Assembly: GCF_014192395.1 (NCBI RefSeq)
Contig: NZ_JACHXW010000013.1
Span: forward strand, 62,001 to 126,000
Reading direction: 5' to 3'
DNA: 64,000 bases
DNA from: Paenibacillus endophyticus
Lineage (GTDB): Bacteria > Bacillota > Bacilli > Paenibacillales > Paenibacillaceae
The notes under the pieces are model-generated. The model saw only the letters and a list, made by a program, of their open reading frames with translations, was not told where the DNA came from and ran no database searches. A program made the translations under genes and the position numbers. Positions 26,454-35,967 of this stretch are shown piece by piece. Each line of letters opens with the position of its first letter. Position 1 is the first letter of the stretch.

Positions 26454-26846
26454 CTATGCAATCCCATGTCTGTGAAATTGTTTGAAACGGGTCCCTTGAT
26501 GCGTAAGCTCCCCTTGGTCACCTACGACAATTAGTCCATATCTATCCGCTCTCACCGCTAATTCGATACGGGATCGATCATCCATTTCGAAAGTAATGTA
26601 GTAATCCGTACTTGCGCTGGAATCGCCGGAACCTCCCCATACCTCTGTCCGCTTGTCCACGATCGTCACGGATCTTGTTACGGCTTCCGAAGCATTATTG
26701 CCTATCCAGGTCCTAATTCCCCTTACGATTACATAGAGGAATGTACTGGCTACGACAGTAATGACGAATCCTCCAAAAAGTTTGAAAAATAACGGCACTT
26801 CCTTTAGGAATCCGAAAAACCCGGGGCTCTCATCAAAACCAATCAT
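26454..26846 (-). CDS. DUF2500 membrane-anchored protein
   Basis: The protein has 130 residues from ATG 26846 (AAAGGAGAG upstream). One membrane helix (about 18-45; LFGGFVITVVASTFLYVIV) is followed by an outer or cytosolic beta domain with DYYITFEMDDRSRIELAV, RYGLIVVGDQGELTHQGTRF. These are hallmarks of DUF2500, a family without known function. It is followed by the alpha/beta hydrolase upstream on the same strand, 60 bases away. Confidence 0.88.
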   Translation of the reverse strand: MIGFDESPGFFGFLKEVPLFFKLFGGFVITVVASTFLYVIVRGIRTWIGNNASEAVTRSVTIVDKRTEVWGGSGDSSASTDYYITFEMDDRSRIELAVRADRYGLIVVGDQGELTHQGTRFKQFHRHGIA

Positions 26847-26906
26847 ATCATCTCTCCTTTGCGCAGATACCCCATACAAAAATGAATAGCAAGACAAGTT
26901 TATCTG

Positions 26907-27623
26907 TCAATCTATGCTGTCTATAAACGCAATAATGTCGTTATAAAACGTTACTTTGTCCTGCCCCTTAAGAGCATGGCCCGAAGCTGCATATTCCTTG
27001 ACCGTTAGCTTCAGGCACATGCTCTTATACCGTTCGAGATCAGAGTCAGCCACTAATGAACCCTCCAGCAGACCTCGCGCCACTAAAACAGGCATATCAA
27101 AATTTCCTTTCAGCTCAATTTGCCGCGATTCCATTTGTATCCCTCTCACAGCCTCCGGTCTAATTTGTTTCGTTCGGTTAAATGGAATGAGATAGTTATG
27201 GATGTAATCTTCCGGCCACTCTTCATCCATTGCCCTGTGCTCTGGTGGATAGTCTCCAACCATAATCGATTTAACTTTCGACTTGTGCTTTAATGCATAT
27301 CCTAATGCATAAGAAACACCGCGTGAGTAACTGAACAAATGAAAGTGGCTCAGACCGGCATCCTGCACAACGGCTTCAATATCAGATACATGCTCGCCCA
27401 GGTTGTATCCAAAGCTGGGTGTTTCACTTTCACCTCGTCCTCGGAACGATAGGATCACGCTCCTTCTTGGCTGCACGGCTTCAAGCAAATCAATATACTC
27501 ATCCGCCGTTTCCGATAACCCGGGGCAAACGACTAATGTCGACTTGGCATAATCGCAGTTATTGACTGAGTCCAAGTAATGTATAGCTATCTCACCATTT
27601 GTCACATGCTTGGATATATACAT
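26907..27623 (-). CDS. alpha/beta hydrolase
   Basis: The protein has 238 residues from ATG 27623, which has GAGGAGG six bases upstream. The hydrolase fold is seen in LVVCPGLSETADEY (oxyanion region), SFRGRGES, the nucleophile elbow FSYSRGVSYALGYA with Ser in a S-x-S-x-G context, and the late GHALKG with the catalytic His. The substrate cannot be inferred. It may share a transcript with the DUF2500 gene downstream. Confidence 0.87.
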   Translation of the reverse strand: MYISKHVTNGEIAIHYLDSVNNCDYAKSTLVVCPGLSETADEYIDLLEAVQPRRSVILSFRGRGESETPSFGYNLGEHVSDIEAVVQDAGLSHFHLFSYSRGVSYALGYALKHKSKVKSIMVGDYPPEHRAMDEEWPEDYIHNYLIPFNRTKQIRPEAVRGIQMESRQIELKGNFDMPVLVARGLLEGSLVADSDLERYKSMCLKLTVKEYAASGHALKGQDKVTFYNDIIAFIDSID

Positions 27624-27718
27624 ACCGTACCTCCTCTTCGACTGAGAAACGTGAACAGCTCGTTGTTTGTCCGCTTTCTCCCCTTGCAATCCGCGACGGT
27701 TGAGTCCTGCACCGTAAT

Positions 27719-27755
27719 AAAAAAAGCACGGGAGCCCTCAGCGCTTCCGTACTCT
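27719..27755 (-). terminator. terminator of the polytopic membrane gene
   Basis: An imperfect stem (AGCACGG.AGC against GC..CCGTACT) is followed on the minus strand by a T run, 12 bases past the stop at 27767. Confidence 0.65.
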
Positions 27756-27766
27756 TTCATATCACG

Positions 27767-29200
27767 CTACATCCTGCGACTGCTTCGCAACGAAGCCAAG
27801 CAGACCAGCTGGTACACCAGCCACACGACGCCTGCAACCAGCATCATATCGAATACGACGTTGAACAGGAACAAATGCTTACCCATATCCGCTTGGCCGT
27901 CGCCTAGAATCGGGATAAGGAAACTGAATATTCCGGTCAAGCCAAGCAATATCAACAGCTCGACCGCAATACGGGAACGCTTGTCATAGCGCCGCAGCCA
28001 TTCGAAGACAGCCGCCGCGAAATACAGCACGTAAACAACCGCGATAAACCACAATGCGTTTGGCATATGATGGCGTTTGAACTCACTCCATGTGCTGTAG
28101 CTGTATGCAATGGCGCCTGACGGCTTGCCTTCCGATTTCTCAAAGCTGCCCAAGTAGTAGGGCCGTATGCTCATCCCGTTCTCCGCCGCATACTCCATTT
28201 TGCTAATCAGCCTGGCAGGATGCTTGAGATAAAACAGCAATACGTCCATATGCGAGATTCGGTCATAGAATTCCGCCTTTAGGGATGGATCATTCGGCTT
28301 GATTGCCGTGTCTCCTTGGAAATAATTCGTTCCTGCAAGCACCGCCAAACGACTAGGCAGCCCGAGCTCCTTCAAATCACCTTCTACGTCCGGTGACTGA
28401 TTCAATATGCCAAAAAACACGGTTTGATACATATTAATATGCCTGAAATCCTTAGGCGCCGCTGCGTACATGACAATAGAAGCAAGGAAAGTCAATGCAG
28501 ATAGGATGATCGCGAGCTTGCGCCAGCTTTTATCTTCTCTGAGCCAAGCATACCGTAGGCCAAGAAGGGCAAAGCCCACGCCAATCGGCGCGTTCTGCGT
28601 TTTGGAGCAAACAAGAAACAGAATGGCTGCAAAGAAAAGCACCAGCGTCCTGCGGGAGGGCTCCTCTTGCTTCGTAAGCAGCAGTCCGAGACCGACTGTA
28701 AGCAGAAGGAATACAAACGATACTGGCTCCCCGAACAAAGAGTTGAAGTAAGCTAAATACCCGATATCAGAGAAGACAAGCAGCATGAGCAGCGCCAGCA
28801 CAACTGCCGTGACAACCGACTTTGTCTTGTTGTATTTAATAATAAGATAGCCTGCCGCAATCAGCAAAGCAGCATACATACCGCCAAGAACCCGCACGTC
28901 AAACGCCGACCCGTTAAACAGCTTTCCAATAAACCTAGCTATCGCTACAACAATAAACTGCGTAGACGGATAAAAGCCTCGAAAAAAATGATCATACGCG
29001 AAGTATGCATGCGCATAACCAAAAAAACGATCCTCATATGACTCCAACGCATCATAATAGTTCAATCCCGCCGAACCCATCATTCGTAGAAAGTCTCCGT
29101 TGTCGGCCACGCCGATAAACGTCCCTGCGAATAGCAGCCATATCGCGACGCAGGACGCCAGCAAGACATAAATATTTTCGATGGCAAAAAGCTTTCTCAT
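27767..29200 (-). CDS. polytopic GT-C-like membrane protein (possible WsfD-type hexose transferase)
   Basis: The protein has 477 residues with about 11 membrane helices. The first outer loop contains GVADNGDFLRMMGSAGLNYY, an acidic DNGD segment of the kind that holds the catalytic site in GT-C transferases. FYPSTQFI and TQNAPIGVGFALLGLRY lie further on. The layout recalls WsfD of S-layer glycan loci, but no other glycan genes are nearby and I hold the specific name loosely. ATG 29200 has AGGAGAG five bases upstream; upstream in-frame codons have none. Confidence 0.7.
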   Translation of the reverse strand: MRKLFAIENIYVLLASCVAIWLLFAGTFIGVADNGDFLRMMGSAGLNYYDALESYEDRFFGYAHAYFAYDHFFRGFYPSTQFIVVAIARFIGKLFNGSAFDVRVLGGMYAALLIAAGYLIIKYNKTKSVVTAVVLALLMLLVFSDIGYLAYFNSLFGEPVSFVFLLLTVGLGLLLTKQEEPSRRTLVLFFAAILFLVCSKTQNAPIGVGFALLGLRYAWLREDKSWRKLAIILSALTFLASIVMYAAAPKDFRHINMYQTVFFGILNQSPDVEGDLKELGLPSRLAVLAGTNYFQGDTAIKPNDPSLKAEFYDRISHMDVLLFYLKHPARLISKMEYAAENGMSIRPYYLGSFEKSEGKPSGAIAYSYSTWSEFKRHHMPNALWFIAVVYVLYFAAAVFEWLRRYDKRSRIAVELLILLGLTGIFSFLIPILGDGQADMGKHLFLFNVVFDMMLVAGVVWLVYQLVCLASLRSSRRM

Positions 29201-29344
29201 CACTCTCTCTCCTACCCTGTCAACTTCTCCTTCTCCCATGCATGGCGCATATTGCACACCTAAAATCTAGTAAAGAAGGAAACATTAAACTCAATCGTAC
29301 CCCTGCCTTAGACAATCGTCAAGCTTGCCCAGCTTGCACAGAGC

Positions 29345-29379
29345 AAAAAAAAGCCGCCTTTATGAATCTAAAGGCAGCT
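29345..29379 (-). terminator. terminator of the aldo/keto reductase gene
   Basis: AGC.GCCTTTA pairs with TAAAGGC.GCT and is followed on the minus strand by eight T. Confidence 0.9.
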
Positions 29380-29424
29380 CAGTCTTCAGTCTTGCAAAGT
29401 GTCTATCGTTACTCTCCCGGTTGC

Positions 29425-30366
29425 TTATGCGCCTAGTATTTGTTCAATGCGGGCTAGACTATCCGCGCTTAGCTTAATTCCCGAAGCCTTCACATTCTCC
29501 TCTACCTGCTCCGGACGGCTTGCGCCAACCAACGCACTGCTTACGTTAGGCTGTCTTAGAATCCAAGCCAAGGCAAGCTGTCCTACCGTGAGCTCAAGCT
29601 CCTTCGCCACTCGGCTGAGCTCAATGACCTTCGCGATCTTCTCCTCCGTTACTCCCTTGCGCATACCTTCCAACTTGGCAGCCCGGCTGCCTTCAGGAAT
29701 ATCGCTTACCGAGCTGTATTTGCCGGTAAGAAGGCCTTGAGCCAGCGGCGAGAATACGACTTGGCCAATCCCGCTGCGCTCGCCGTACGGAATGACTTCT
29801 TTCTCAATATAACGATTAAACATATTATATATCGGCTGGTTGGCAACGATACGATCCAATAAGTAGCGATCGGCAATTGCATGCGCTTCTACCATCTGAG
29901 CAGCCGTCCATTCACTTACCCCTACATATAATACTTTTCCTTGCCGCACCAAATCGCTGAGTGCTCGAAGCGTCTCGTCCATTGGCGTATTCGGGTCATG
30001 CCTGTGGCAATAGTACAAATCCACATAATCTGCACCCAAGCGGTTCAAGCTGGCGTGGCATTGCTCCATAATGTGCTTGCGCGATAAGCCGCGGTCATTA
30101 GGCCCCTCGCCCATTTCCCCGAATACTTTCGTCGCGAGCACGTAGGATTCACGCGGGAATGCCCGCAGCGTCTCGCCCAGAAGCTTCTCTGCTTCTCCCC
30201 GTTCATACACATTCGCCGTGTCAAAAAAATTAACGCCAAGTCCATATGCCGATTGAATAGCCTTCACAGCATGATCGCGCTCAACGTATCCGCCATATGT
30301 CAACCAGCTGCCTAGACTAATTTCACTAACCTTCAAACCGCTTTTTCCCAAATGACGAAATTGCAT
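29425..30366 (-). CDS. aldo/keto reductase
   Basis: This 313-residue TIM-barrel NADPH oxidoreductase carries the catalytic tetrad: Asp and Tyr in FFDTANVYERGEAE, Lys in YVLATKVFG and His in DLYYCHRHDP. The C-terminal SSALVGASRPEQVEEN binds the NADPH phosphate. It belongs to the YghZ/Kv-beta-like branch that reduces aldehydes. GAGGAG precedes the ATG. It is a single-gene unit. Confidence 0.94.
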   Translation of the reverse strand: MQFRHLGKSGLKVSEISLGSWLTYGGYVERDHAVKAIQSAYGLGVNFFDTANVYERGEAEKLLGETLRAFPRESYVLATKVFGEMGEGPNDRGLSRKHIMEQCHASLNRLGADYVDLYYCHRHDPNTPMDETLRALSDLVRQGKVLYVGVSEWTAAQMVEAHAIADRYLLDRIVANQPIYNMFNRYIEKEVIPYGERSGIGQVVFSPLAQGLLTGKYSSVSDIPEGSRAAKLEGMRKGVTEEKIAKVIELSRVAKELELTVGQLALAWILRQPNVSSALVGASRPEQVEENVKASGIKLSADSLARIEQILGA

Positions 30367-30589
30367 TTTTACTCAGCTCCTCATGATTCGATGCTCGCAA
30401 GCAATTAAAGCGCTGTCCAAGCTTGCATCTTTATTCTAGAGAAGTTGTTACCTATAGGGAAGAAGGGAAAAAAACATCACTATCTAGCGTGGAGTATAGA
30501 TACTATATCAAGCGTAACTACTCTTTTTAATCGCCTATGACTAATCACGCCCGGATCGACATCAACAACGATCTGGCGTAAGGAGCCGC

Positions 30590-31030
30590 TTACGCTTTCG
30601 GCAGTATGCTCCGGTTCATCACTGGGGAGGAGAGAATAACCGAAGTATTGACATTGCCGAAGGGCATAAGCCGTTCTACAAGCTCGCTTAGCGCATCCAT
30701 CCCCGTAACCGACGCTTTCAAAATATAGCTGACCGTACCCGTTACGCGATGGCATTCCATAATTTCATCGTCATTCATTATTCGCTTCTCAAACTCCGTC
30801 GGAAATACCTTCAATTCGCTCATTTGTATAATGACCTGAATGTTTCTCCCGATCGCGGCCGGCGACACCCTTGCGCCAAATCCCGTTATGATGCCATTCT
30901 CCTGCAGGCGAAGCAGTCGTTCCGAAATACTGGGGCGGCTAAGGGAGAGCCGCTTGGACAGCTCGCTTACCGTCATTCGCCCATCCTCCTGAAGCAATTG
31001 GAGCAGCGCTCTGTCAATTGGATCGATCAT
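30590..31030 (-). CDS. Lrp/AsnC-family regulator
   Basis: The 146-residue protein begins with the family's helix-turn-helix (MIDPIDRALLQLLQEDGRMT, VSELSKRLSLSRPSISERLLRL). A RAM effector domain follows (VIIQMSEL, GTVSYILKASVTGMDALSELVERL), which usually binds an amino acid. AAGGAGGGG precedes the ATG. The gene is divergent from the YitT-like membrane gene, 151 bases away, a possible target. Confidence 0.93.
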   Translation of the reverse strand: MIDPIDRALLQLLQEDGRMTVSELSKRLSLSRPSISERLLRLQENGIITGFGARVSPAAIGRNIQVIIQMSELKVFPTEFEKRIMNDDEIMECHRVTGTVSYILKASVTGMDALSELVERLMPFGNVNTSVILSSPVMNRSILPKA

Positions 31031-31181
31031 AACTTCCCCTCCTTCACATTGCAGAACAAATGCTGCTATTTACTTCAATGTTACATAAACTCACATAAAT
31101 TCCATTCAGTTTATCATATATCCATTCCGTCTTGTTTTGTATGCTTATATTGAACAAATTCAAGCAGGCGGTGCATGCGAT

Positions 31182-31838
31182 ATGGCAAGGAAGTCGACCG
31201 ACAAAGTGAAGGCGAACACAAGAAAATGGCTTCATTTTGCAGCAAGCTGTCTCGTTACGGCCAGTGGTTTGGTCATCTTGAAGCATTCAGATATCGTTAC
31301 CGGAGGCACGGCGGGGCTCTCTTTAAGCATATCCCCTCTGCTCCATGTCCAATTCCACTATTTGTTCATTTTGCTCAACCTTCCGTTTTTTGTATTCTCC
31401 TACTTTTACATGGGCAGGTCCTTTACGCTCAAAACCACGCTGGCAATCGTTCTTCTTTCCTTGTTCAGCAGCATGGACAGCTTACTGCCCGTATTTACAA
31501 TTTCACCGCTGCTTGGGGCTATAGCCGGTGGAGCCATTATCGGAGCTGGCATTACTGCTCTGTTCAAGAATGGCGCTTCATTGGGCGGGGCGACTATCCT
31601 TGCGATTTATTTGCATAAGAACTACGGGATCAATCCAGGCAAAATCAATTTTACGTTCGACCTTCTAGTCGTACTCACCAGCTTAACCGCATTCTCCCTT
31701 ACGAGCGGGCTGTACTCTGCACTTTCAATCGCCGTCACCTCCGGCATCTTATCCTTCTATAAAAAAAAGCGAAAGCGTACCGAGCCTGCCAAATCAGAGC
31801 CCAGTACCGCTTCCGCGCACCAGCAGCTTATGGAATAA
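31182..31838 (+). CDS. YitT-like membrane protein (short form)
   Basis: This protein of 218 residues from ATG 31182 has five or six membrane helices. The family signature is seen in KHSDIVTGGTAGLSLSISPL and the Gly-rich LLGAIAGGAIIGAGITALFKNGASLGGATI (given as span). It lacks the C-terminal DUF2179 domain of standard YitT proteins and ends in a basic tail (SFYKKKRKRTE). The start is chosen over an upstream ATG because a weak AGGCGG lies before it. It is divergent from the Lrp gene. Confidence 0.82.
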   Translation: MARKSTDKVKANTRKWLHFAASCLVTASGLVILKHSDIVTGGTAGLSLSISPLLHVQFHYLFILLNLPFFVFSYFYMGRSFTLKTTLAIVLLSLFSSMDSLLPVFTISPLLGAIAGGAIIGAGITALFKNGASLGGATILAIYLHKNYGINPGKINFTFDLLVVLTSLTAFSLTSGLYSALSIAVTSGILSFYKKKRKRTEPAKSEPSTASAHQQLME

Positions 31839-31877
31839 AAAAAGCTGATCGCGGATTTCCTCCCGCGATCAGCTTTT
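31837..31877. terminator. bidirectional terminator after the YitT-like gene
   Basis: AAAAGCTGATCGCGG pairs perfectly with CCGCGATCAGCTTTT, flanked by A and T runs. Confidence 0.95.
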
Positions 31878-32133
31878 TCAGTATTTATTTGCGAGCTCGT
31901 TCATTCACTTACGATCTTAATGACTCCGTCACAGCCCGATTTTCATCAAACGGTATGCTAAGCTAGGAGCAAGGGAAATATGCGAGCGCTAACCGCTTCA
32001 TATTTTACTCGGTTCCTGTCCATTTATTCACCGCATTTACGATTAATGGCTTATAGAATCAATCCCATTAGTAAAAATTCGCGGGCTGCTCGCCATTTCC
32101 TCTGTGAGGGAAGGAATGAGGAGAAGGTCTCGT

Positions 32134-32328
32134 CTACGCATTCTTTTTCCGAATTTGCTTATCCCGGTTCTCGCCCCATTCTTTGGCCTGAGCTGTGGCG
32201 ATTGCAATAGCCCTGCCTTCTTCATAGCCATCCTCTAATAACGCGTTGGCAATCTCGATCGCTTTATTCCGAACAGGTGCCATGAAATTTTTCAGTGAAT
32301 CGGGGTATTCCTCTTTTGTCCAAGGCAT
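32134..32328 (-). CDS. small YdaT-like protein
   Basis: The 64-residue protein (MPWTKEEYPDSLKNF ... EIANALLEDGYEEGRAIAIA ... KEWGENRDKQIRKKN) matches small stress-related proteins of the YdaT kind in Bacillales. They are highly charged and helical, and no function is established. AAGGAGGG precedes the ATG at ideal spacing. Confidence 0.8.
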   Translation of the reverse strand: MPWTKEEYPDSLKNFMAPVRNKAIEIANALLEDGYEEGRAIAIATAQAKEWGENRDKQIRKKNA

Positions 32329-32454
32329 CTTCCATCCCTCCTTCCAAATCGTGATTTGCAGACCCGCAGTTCATACTGCTCCTGCACAAGCTGCTATTAT
32401 TTACCCCTATCGGCGAAGTGATTAAACAGATCCAGCAACATAAGACAACAAAAT

Positions 32455-32491
32455 GGCCGCAGCAGGTTATTACTCTTAACCTGCTGCGGCC
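32455..32491. terminator. terminator of the fused ABC ATPase gene
   Basis: GGCCGCAGCAGGTTA pairs perfectly with TAACCTGCTGCGGCC. The minus-strand tail ATTTTGTT is T-rich. It lies about 65 bases past the stop at 32558. Confidence 0.85.
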
Positions 32492-32557
32492 CGTTTCCTG
32501 CTGCCTATGTGTTTCATTAGCGTACCGCTTATTTCTTATATGCAGCGCCTGCTCTTA

Positions 32558-34291
32558 TTAGTCAGCTATTGCTACCCAATGCCCCTTTTTCACTTCCACA
32601 AAAGTCGAGTGCTCCAGCCCGTAAGGGTCGGCTTTGGAGGCTTCCGTATGCGGCACCGCTTTTTTCAACGACTCAACCTTGGGATCGGGTACGGGAATCG
32701 CCGCGAGCAGCGACTTCGTATAAGCGTGAATCGGATTCGCGTACAGCTCCTCGCTTTCGGCAAGCTCGACGATTTTCCCCTTATACATCACCGCGACGCG
32801 ATCGCTGATATGCTTGACCATCGATAGATCATGAGCAATAAACAGATAGGTCAATCCCAGCCGCTGCTGGAGCTCCTCGAGCAGCTTCACAATCTGTGCT
32901 TGTATGGATACGTCCAACGCGGATAACGGCTCATCGCATACAATAAACTCCGGCTCAACGGCCAGCGTCCGTGCGATACCGATCCGCTGGCGCTGCCCGC
33001 CGGAAAATTCATGGGGGTACCGCTGCGCGTGCGAAGCATCCAGCCCCACCATCTCCAGCAGCTCCTCCACGCGCCTTTGACGCTCCTGCTTCGTTGTCGC
33101 TATCCCATGCACATCGAGCGCTTCGCCGATAATATCAACAATGCGCAGCCTTGGATTGAGGGATGCATATGGATCCTGGAAAATCATCCCCATATGCCGC
33201 CTCATCGTCTTCATTTCCGTCCGGTTCAATTGCTGCAGCGGAATGCCACGATAGAGCACTTCGCCTCCTGTCGCTTCATTTAAACGGAGAATCGTGCGGC
33301 CAGCCGTGGACTTTCCGCTTCCGGATTCGCCAACTACGCCAAGCGTCTCGCCTGCCCGGATATCAAAGCTGATATCATTAACCGCCTTAACAATCTGCCC
33401 TTTGCCCATATCAAAATATTGCTTAAGTGCCCGCACTTGAAGCAGCGGCACATCATCCGCTTGCCTAGAGAGCGTTGGAGCAGGCTTTGCCTTTTTCTTC
33501 TCATTCAGACGAGGCAACGCGTTAAGCAGCTTGATTGTATAGGGATGCTGCGGATTCGCAAAGATCTGCTCCGTCGTTCCCGTCTCGACGATCTCGCCGT
33601 CTTTCATTACGACAACACGGTCACACATGCCCGCGACTACGCCAAGGTCATGCGTAATGAGAATAATGGAAGTTCCCAGCTGCTTCTGTATATCCTTCAT
33701 TTGATTAAGAATCTGCGCCTGTATGGTCACATCGAGCGACGTAGTCGGCTCGTCAGCGATGAGCAGCGAAGGCCGACATGCAAGCGCTATGGCAATCATA
33801 ACCCGCTGACGCATACCACCGGAGAACTCATGGGGATACTGTAAGTAGCGAGCTTCGCTATTCGGAATGCCTACAAGCTTAAGCATCTCAATCGCTTCGG
33901 CTTTGGCCTGCTGCTTGTTCAGCTTCCGGTGCTTAATCAAGCTCTCTTCAATCTGCTTGCCGATCCGCATCGTTGGGTTAAGGGAGGACATTGGGTCCTG
34001 GAAAATCATTCCGATATCGCGGCCTCTGATACCTTCCATTTCCTTATCGGACTTGAAGGCTAGATTCTGCCCTTGGAATAGCACCTCGCCATTCTTTACC
34101 ATAGAAGGCGGCGATGGCAGCAGCCTCATAATCGTGCGGGCAGTAACGCTCTTCCCGCTCCCGGATTCACCGACGATGCCAAGCGTCTCGCCTTTATGAA
34201 CTTCAAAGCTGACATGGCGAACGGCTTCTATTTCCTTGTCGTGTGAAAAGAATGATACTGATAAATCGTTTACTTGAAGCAATGTATGCAT
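32558..34291 (-). CDS. fused peptide/nickel-type ABC transporter ATPase (DppD-DppF)
   Basis: The 577-residue protein joins two ATPase domains. Each has a Walker A (GESGSGKSVTARTI; GESGSGKSTAGRTI), a signature motif (FSGGMRQR; FSGGQRQR) and a Walker B (LLIADEPTTSLDV; FIVCDEPLSALDV). Each ends in the oligopeptide-transporter C-terminal segment (YTIKLLNALP; YTKSLLAAIP). The halves are the DppD and DppF equivalents, so one chain powers both permeases. ATG 34291 has AGGTGA upstream. The gene diverges from the permease operon at 34511, with a PerR-like box between. Confidence 0.94.
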   Translation of the reverse strand: MHTLLQVNDLSVSFFSHDKEIEAVRHVSFEVHKGETLGIVGESGSGKSVTARTIMRLLPSPPSMVKNGEVLFQGQNLAFKSDKEMEGIRGRDIGMIFQDPMSSLNPTMRIGKQIEESLIKHRKLNKQQAKAEAIEMLKLVGIPNSEARYLQYPHEFSGGMRQRVMIAIALACRPSLLIADEPTTSLDVTIQAQILNQMKDIQKQLGTSIILITHDLGVVAGMCDRVVVMKDGEIVETGTTEQIFANPQHPYTIKLLNALPRLNEKKKAKPAPTLSRQADDVPLLQVRALKQYFDMGKGQIVKAVNDISFDIRAGETLGVVGESGSGKSTAGRTILRLNEATGGEVLYRGIPLQQLNRTEMKTMRRHMGMIFQDPYASLNPRLRIVDIIGEALDVHGIATTKQERQRRVEELLEMVGLDASHAQRYPHEFSGGQRQRIGIARTLAVEPEFIVCDEPLSALDVSIQAQIVKLLEELQQRLGLTYLFIAHDLSMVKHISDRVAVMYKGKIVELAESEELYANPIHAYTKSLLAAIPVPDPKVESLKKAVPHTEASKADPYGLEHSTFVEVKKGHWVAIAD

Positions 34292-34384
34292 ATCGTCACC
34301 TACGTTGTTATTATTTTCCAATAAAAGCCAAAAAGATTTCAAAAAGTAAGTAACTAATTTATATCTCAACACTATTATATATTG

Positions 34385-34397
34385 TATAATGATTATA
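34385..34397. promoter_or_regulatory. PerR/Fur-type box between the divergent ABC operons
   Basis: TATAATGATTATA is a perfect palindrome and matches the inner 13 positions of the PerR consensus TTATAATNATTATAA; Fur would prefer TGATAAT. It overlaps the minus-strand promoter (TTGAAA near 34402, TATA-rich -10 near 34374-34383) and lies upstream of the plus-strand one. Confidence 0.65.
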
Positions 34398-34420
34398 GTT
34401 TCAATCCAACCATGAGGTTA

Positions 34421-34449
34421 TTGACTTTTTTCTATCCTTAAAATAAAAT
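34421..34449 (+). promoter_or_regulatory. promoter of the permease operon
   Basis: TTGACT (34421-34426) and TAAAAT (34444-34449) are exactly 17 bases apart, 62 bases before the TTG start. Confidence 0.75.
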
Positions 34450-34510
34450 CTACTATATCGATCGGAATAATGCAATTAAAAAAAGCTTGAACGAAAAGGA
34501 GCGGACTAGC

Positions 34511-35953
34511 TTGATAGGGCACGCTACTGCAACGGGTAATGGCTTCGCTGATCGTTTGGCCGCCATATACCGCAAAATGTTATTACATCCATCCTATAGG
34601 CTGCTTCTCCTGTTAGCTGGAGCGCCTGTTACCGTTATTGTTTATGTGGCGCATCAACTGCTCAAATCCAAGAGCGGCTACACTCGCATCGTGGAAGAAA
34701 CGAGAAACAAGCTGCTGAAATCAGGTTATATGGACGAGCTGTTTATGGAAGCAAAGGACCAGCTGCAGCGGAAGCATCGTTTCTTCGAGCAAACGGTCAG
34801 TACGGAGCAGACTGCTCGCGAAGCCAAACAGATCGCTGCACGGAAATTCGAAGAAACCGTGCAAGCGCAGTTAAAGGAACGCTTGTCCAGTGAGAGCGGC
34901 CTGAAGGTTACGTTCGGCGAAACTTACCATTCACTAGCGATGAACCCCTTCTTCATGGTTCTATCGGTAATCATCGGATTGCCCATGTATCTACTGATGG
35001 CGATCTATGCCAATCCTTATGTGAAATATATCGTAGAACGGCTGTTCATGGCCATTTTCGTTATTTTCGGAGTCGCCTTCCTAGTCTTCACGATTCTATA
35101 CATCTCGCCGATGAATCCGGCAGCGAATCTGCTGGGCGAGACTGCTACAGCCGAACAAATCGCAACGTTCAACCATCTTTACGGATTGGATCAGCCTTAT
35201 TTGGTTCAGCTATGGAATACGATTAAAGGCATATTAACCTTTGATCTTGGCAAATCATTTGCCGGCAACGAGAACGTAACTACGGCAATCGCGAATAAAT
35301 TTCCGGTTACGCTAACCTTAACGTTTATCTCCACGTTGATCGCTGTTCTAATTGCCTTGCCTATCGGGATCCTGTCGGCTACAAGGCCGAATTCCTTTCT
35401 CGATTATACCTTTATGTTCATTGCTTTGCTTGGACTGTCCATTCCCAACTTCTGGCAAGGGCTAATCTTCATCCTTAATTTCTCTATTAAACTGCCCTGG
35501 TTGCCCGCCACTTATAATCCCGACAATTGGCTGTCCGCGATTATGCCGATCGTCGTGCTAGGTACGGGATTAACGGCTGCGGTAGCCAGAATGACGCGCT
35601 CCTCGACGCTGGAGGTCATACATGAGGATTATATTACGACCGCCAAGGCAAAAGGACTTGCACGCAGGCATGTCCTGTGGAAGCATGCCGTCGGCAACGC
35701 GCTTATCCCGATCATTACGGTTATCGGCCTCCAGTTCGGCGGCATGCTCGGCGGGGCAGCCGTCACGGAGAAAGTATTCAATATTAGCGGTATCGGAAGC
35801 TATATCGTAGACAAGCAGTTCATTCCCGATATTCCGAGCATTATGGGCGGGGTAGTCTATACGGCCATTACCATTTCCATCGTGAATGTGATTGTCGATT
35901 TGCTGTATGCGTTTTTTGACCCGAGAATTCGTTCCAAAATGAAACAATACTAA
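34511..35953 (+). CDS. ABC transporter permease, DppB type, with N-terminal extension
   Basis: This 480-residue permease starts at TTG 34511, nine bases after AAGGAG; an upstream TTG would lack a site. The last ~310 residues are a standard DppB permease (RLFMAIFVIFGVAFLVF, NLLGETATAEQI, the EAA loop in DYITTAKAKGLARRHVLWKH, FFDPRIR at the end). The first ~165 are unusual: one membrane helix (about 33-52), a long charged helix (about 60-140) and a second hydrophobic segment. Normal DppB proteins have about 310 residues. It is the first gene of the permease operon. Confidence 0.9.
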   Translation: MIGHATATGNGFADRLAAIYRKMLLHPSYRLLLLLAGAPVTVIVYVAHQLLKSKSGYTRIVEETRNKLLKSGYMDELFMEAKDQLQRKHRFFEQTVSTEQTAREAKQIAARKFEETVQAQLKERLSSESGLKVTFGETYHSLAMNPFFMVLSVIIGLPMYLLMAIYANPYVKYIVERLFMAIFVIFGVAFLVFTILYISPMNPAANLLGETATAEQIATFNHLYGLDQPYLVQLWNTIKGILTFDLGKSFAGNENVTTAIANKFPVTLTLTFISTLIAVLIALPIGILSATRPNSFLDYTFMFIALLGLSIPNFWQGLIFILNFSIKLPWLPATYNPDNWLSAIMPIVVLGTGLTAAVARMTRSSTLEVIHEDYITTAKAKGLARRHVLWKHAVGNALIPIITVIGLQFGGMLGGAAVTEKVFNISGIGSYIVDKQFIPDIPSIMGGVVYTAITISIVNVIVDLLYAFFDPRIRSKMKQY

Positions 35954-35967
35954 AGCAGGTGCTACCT

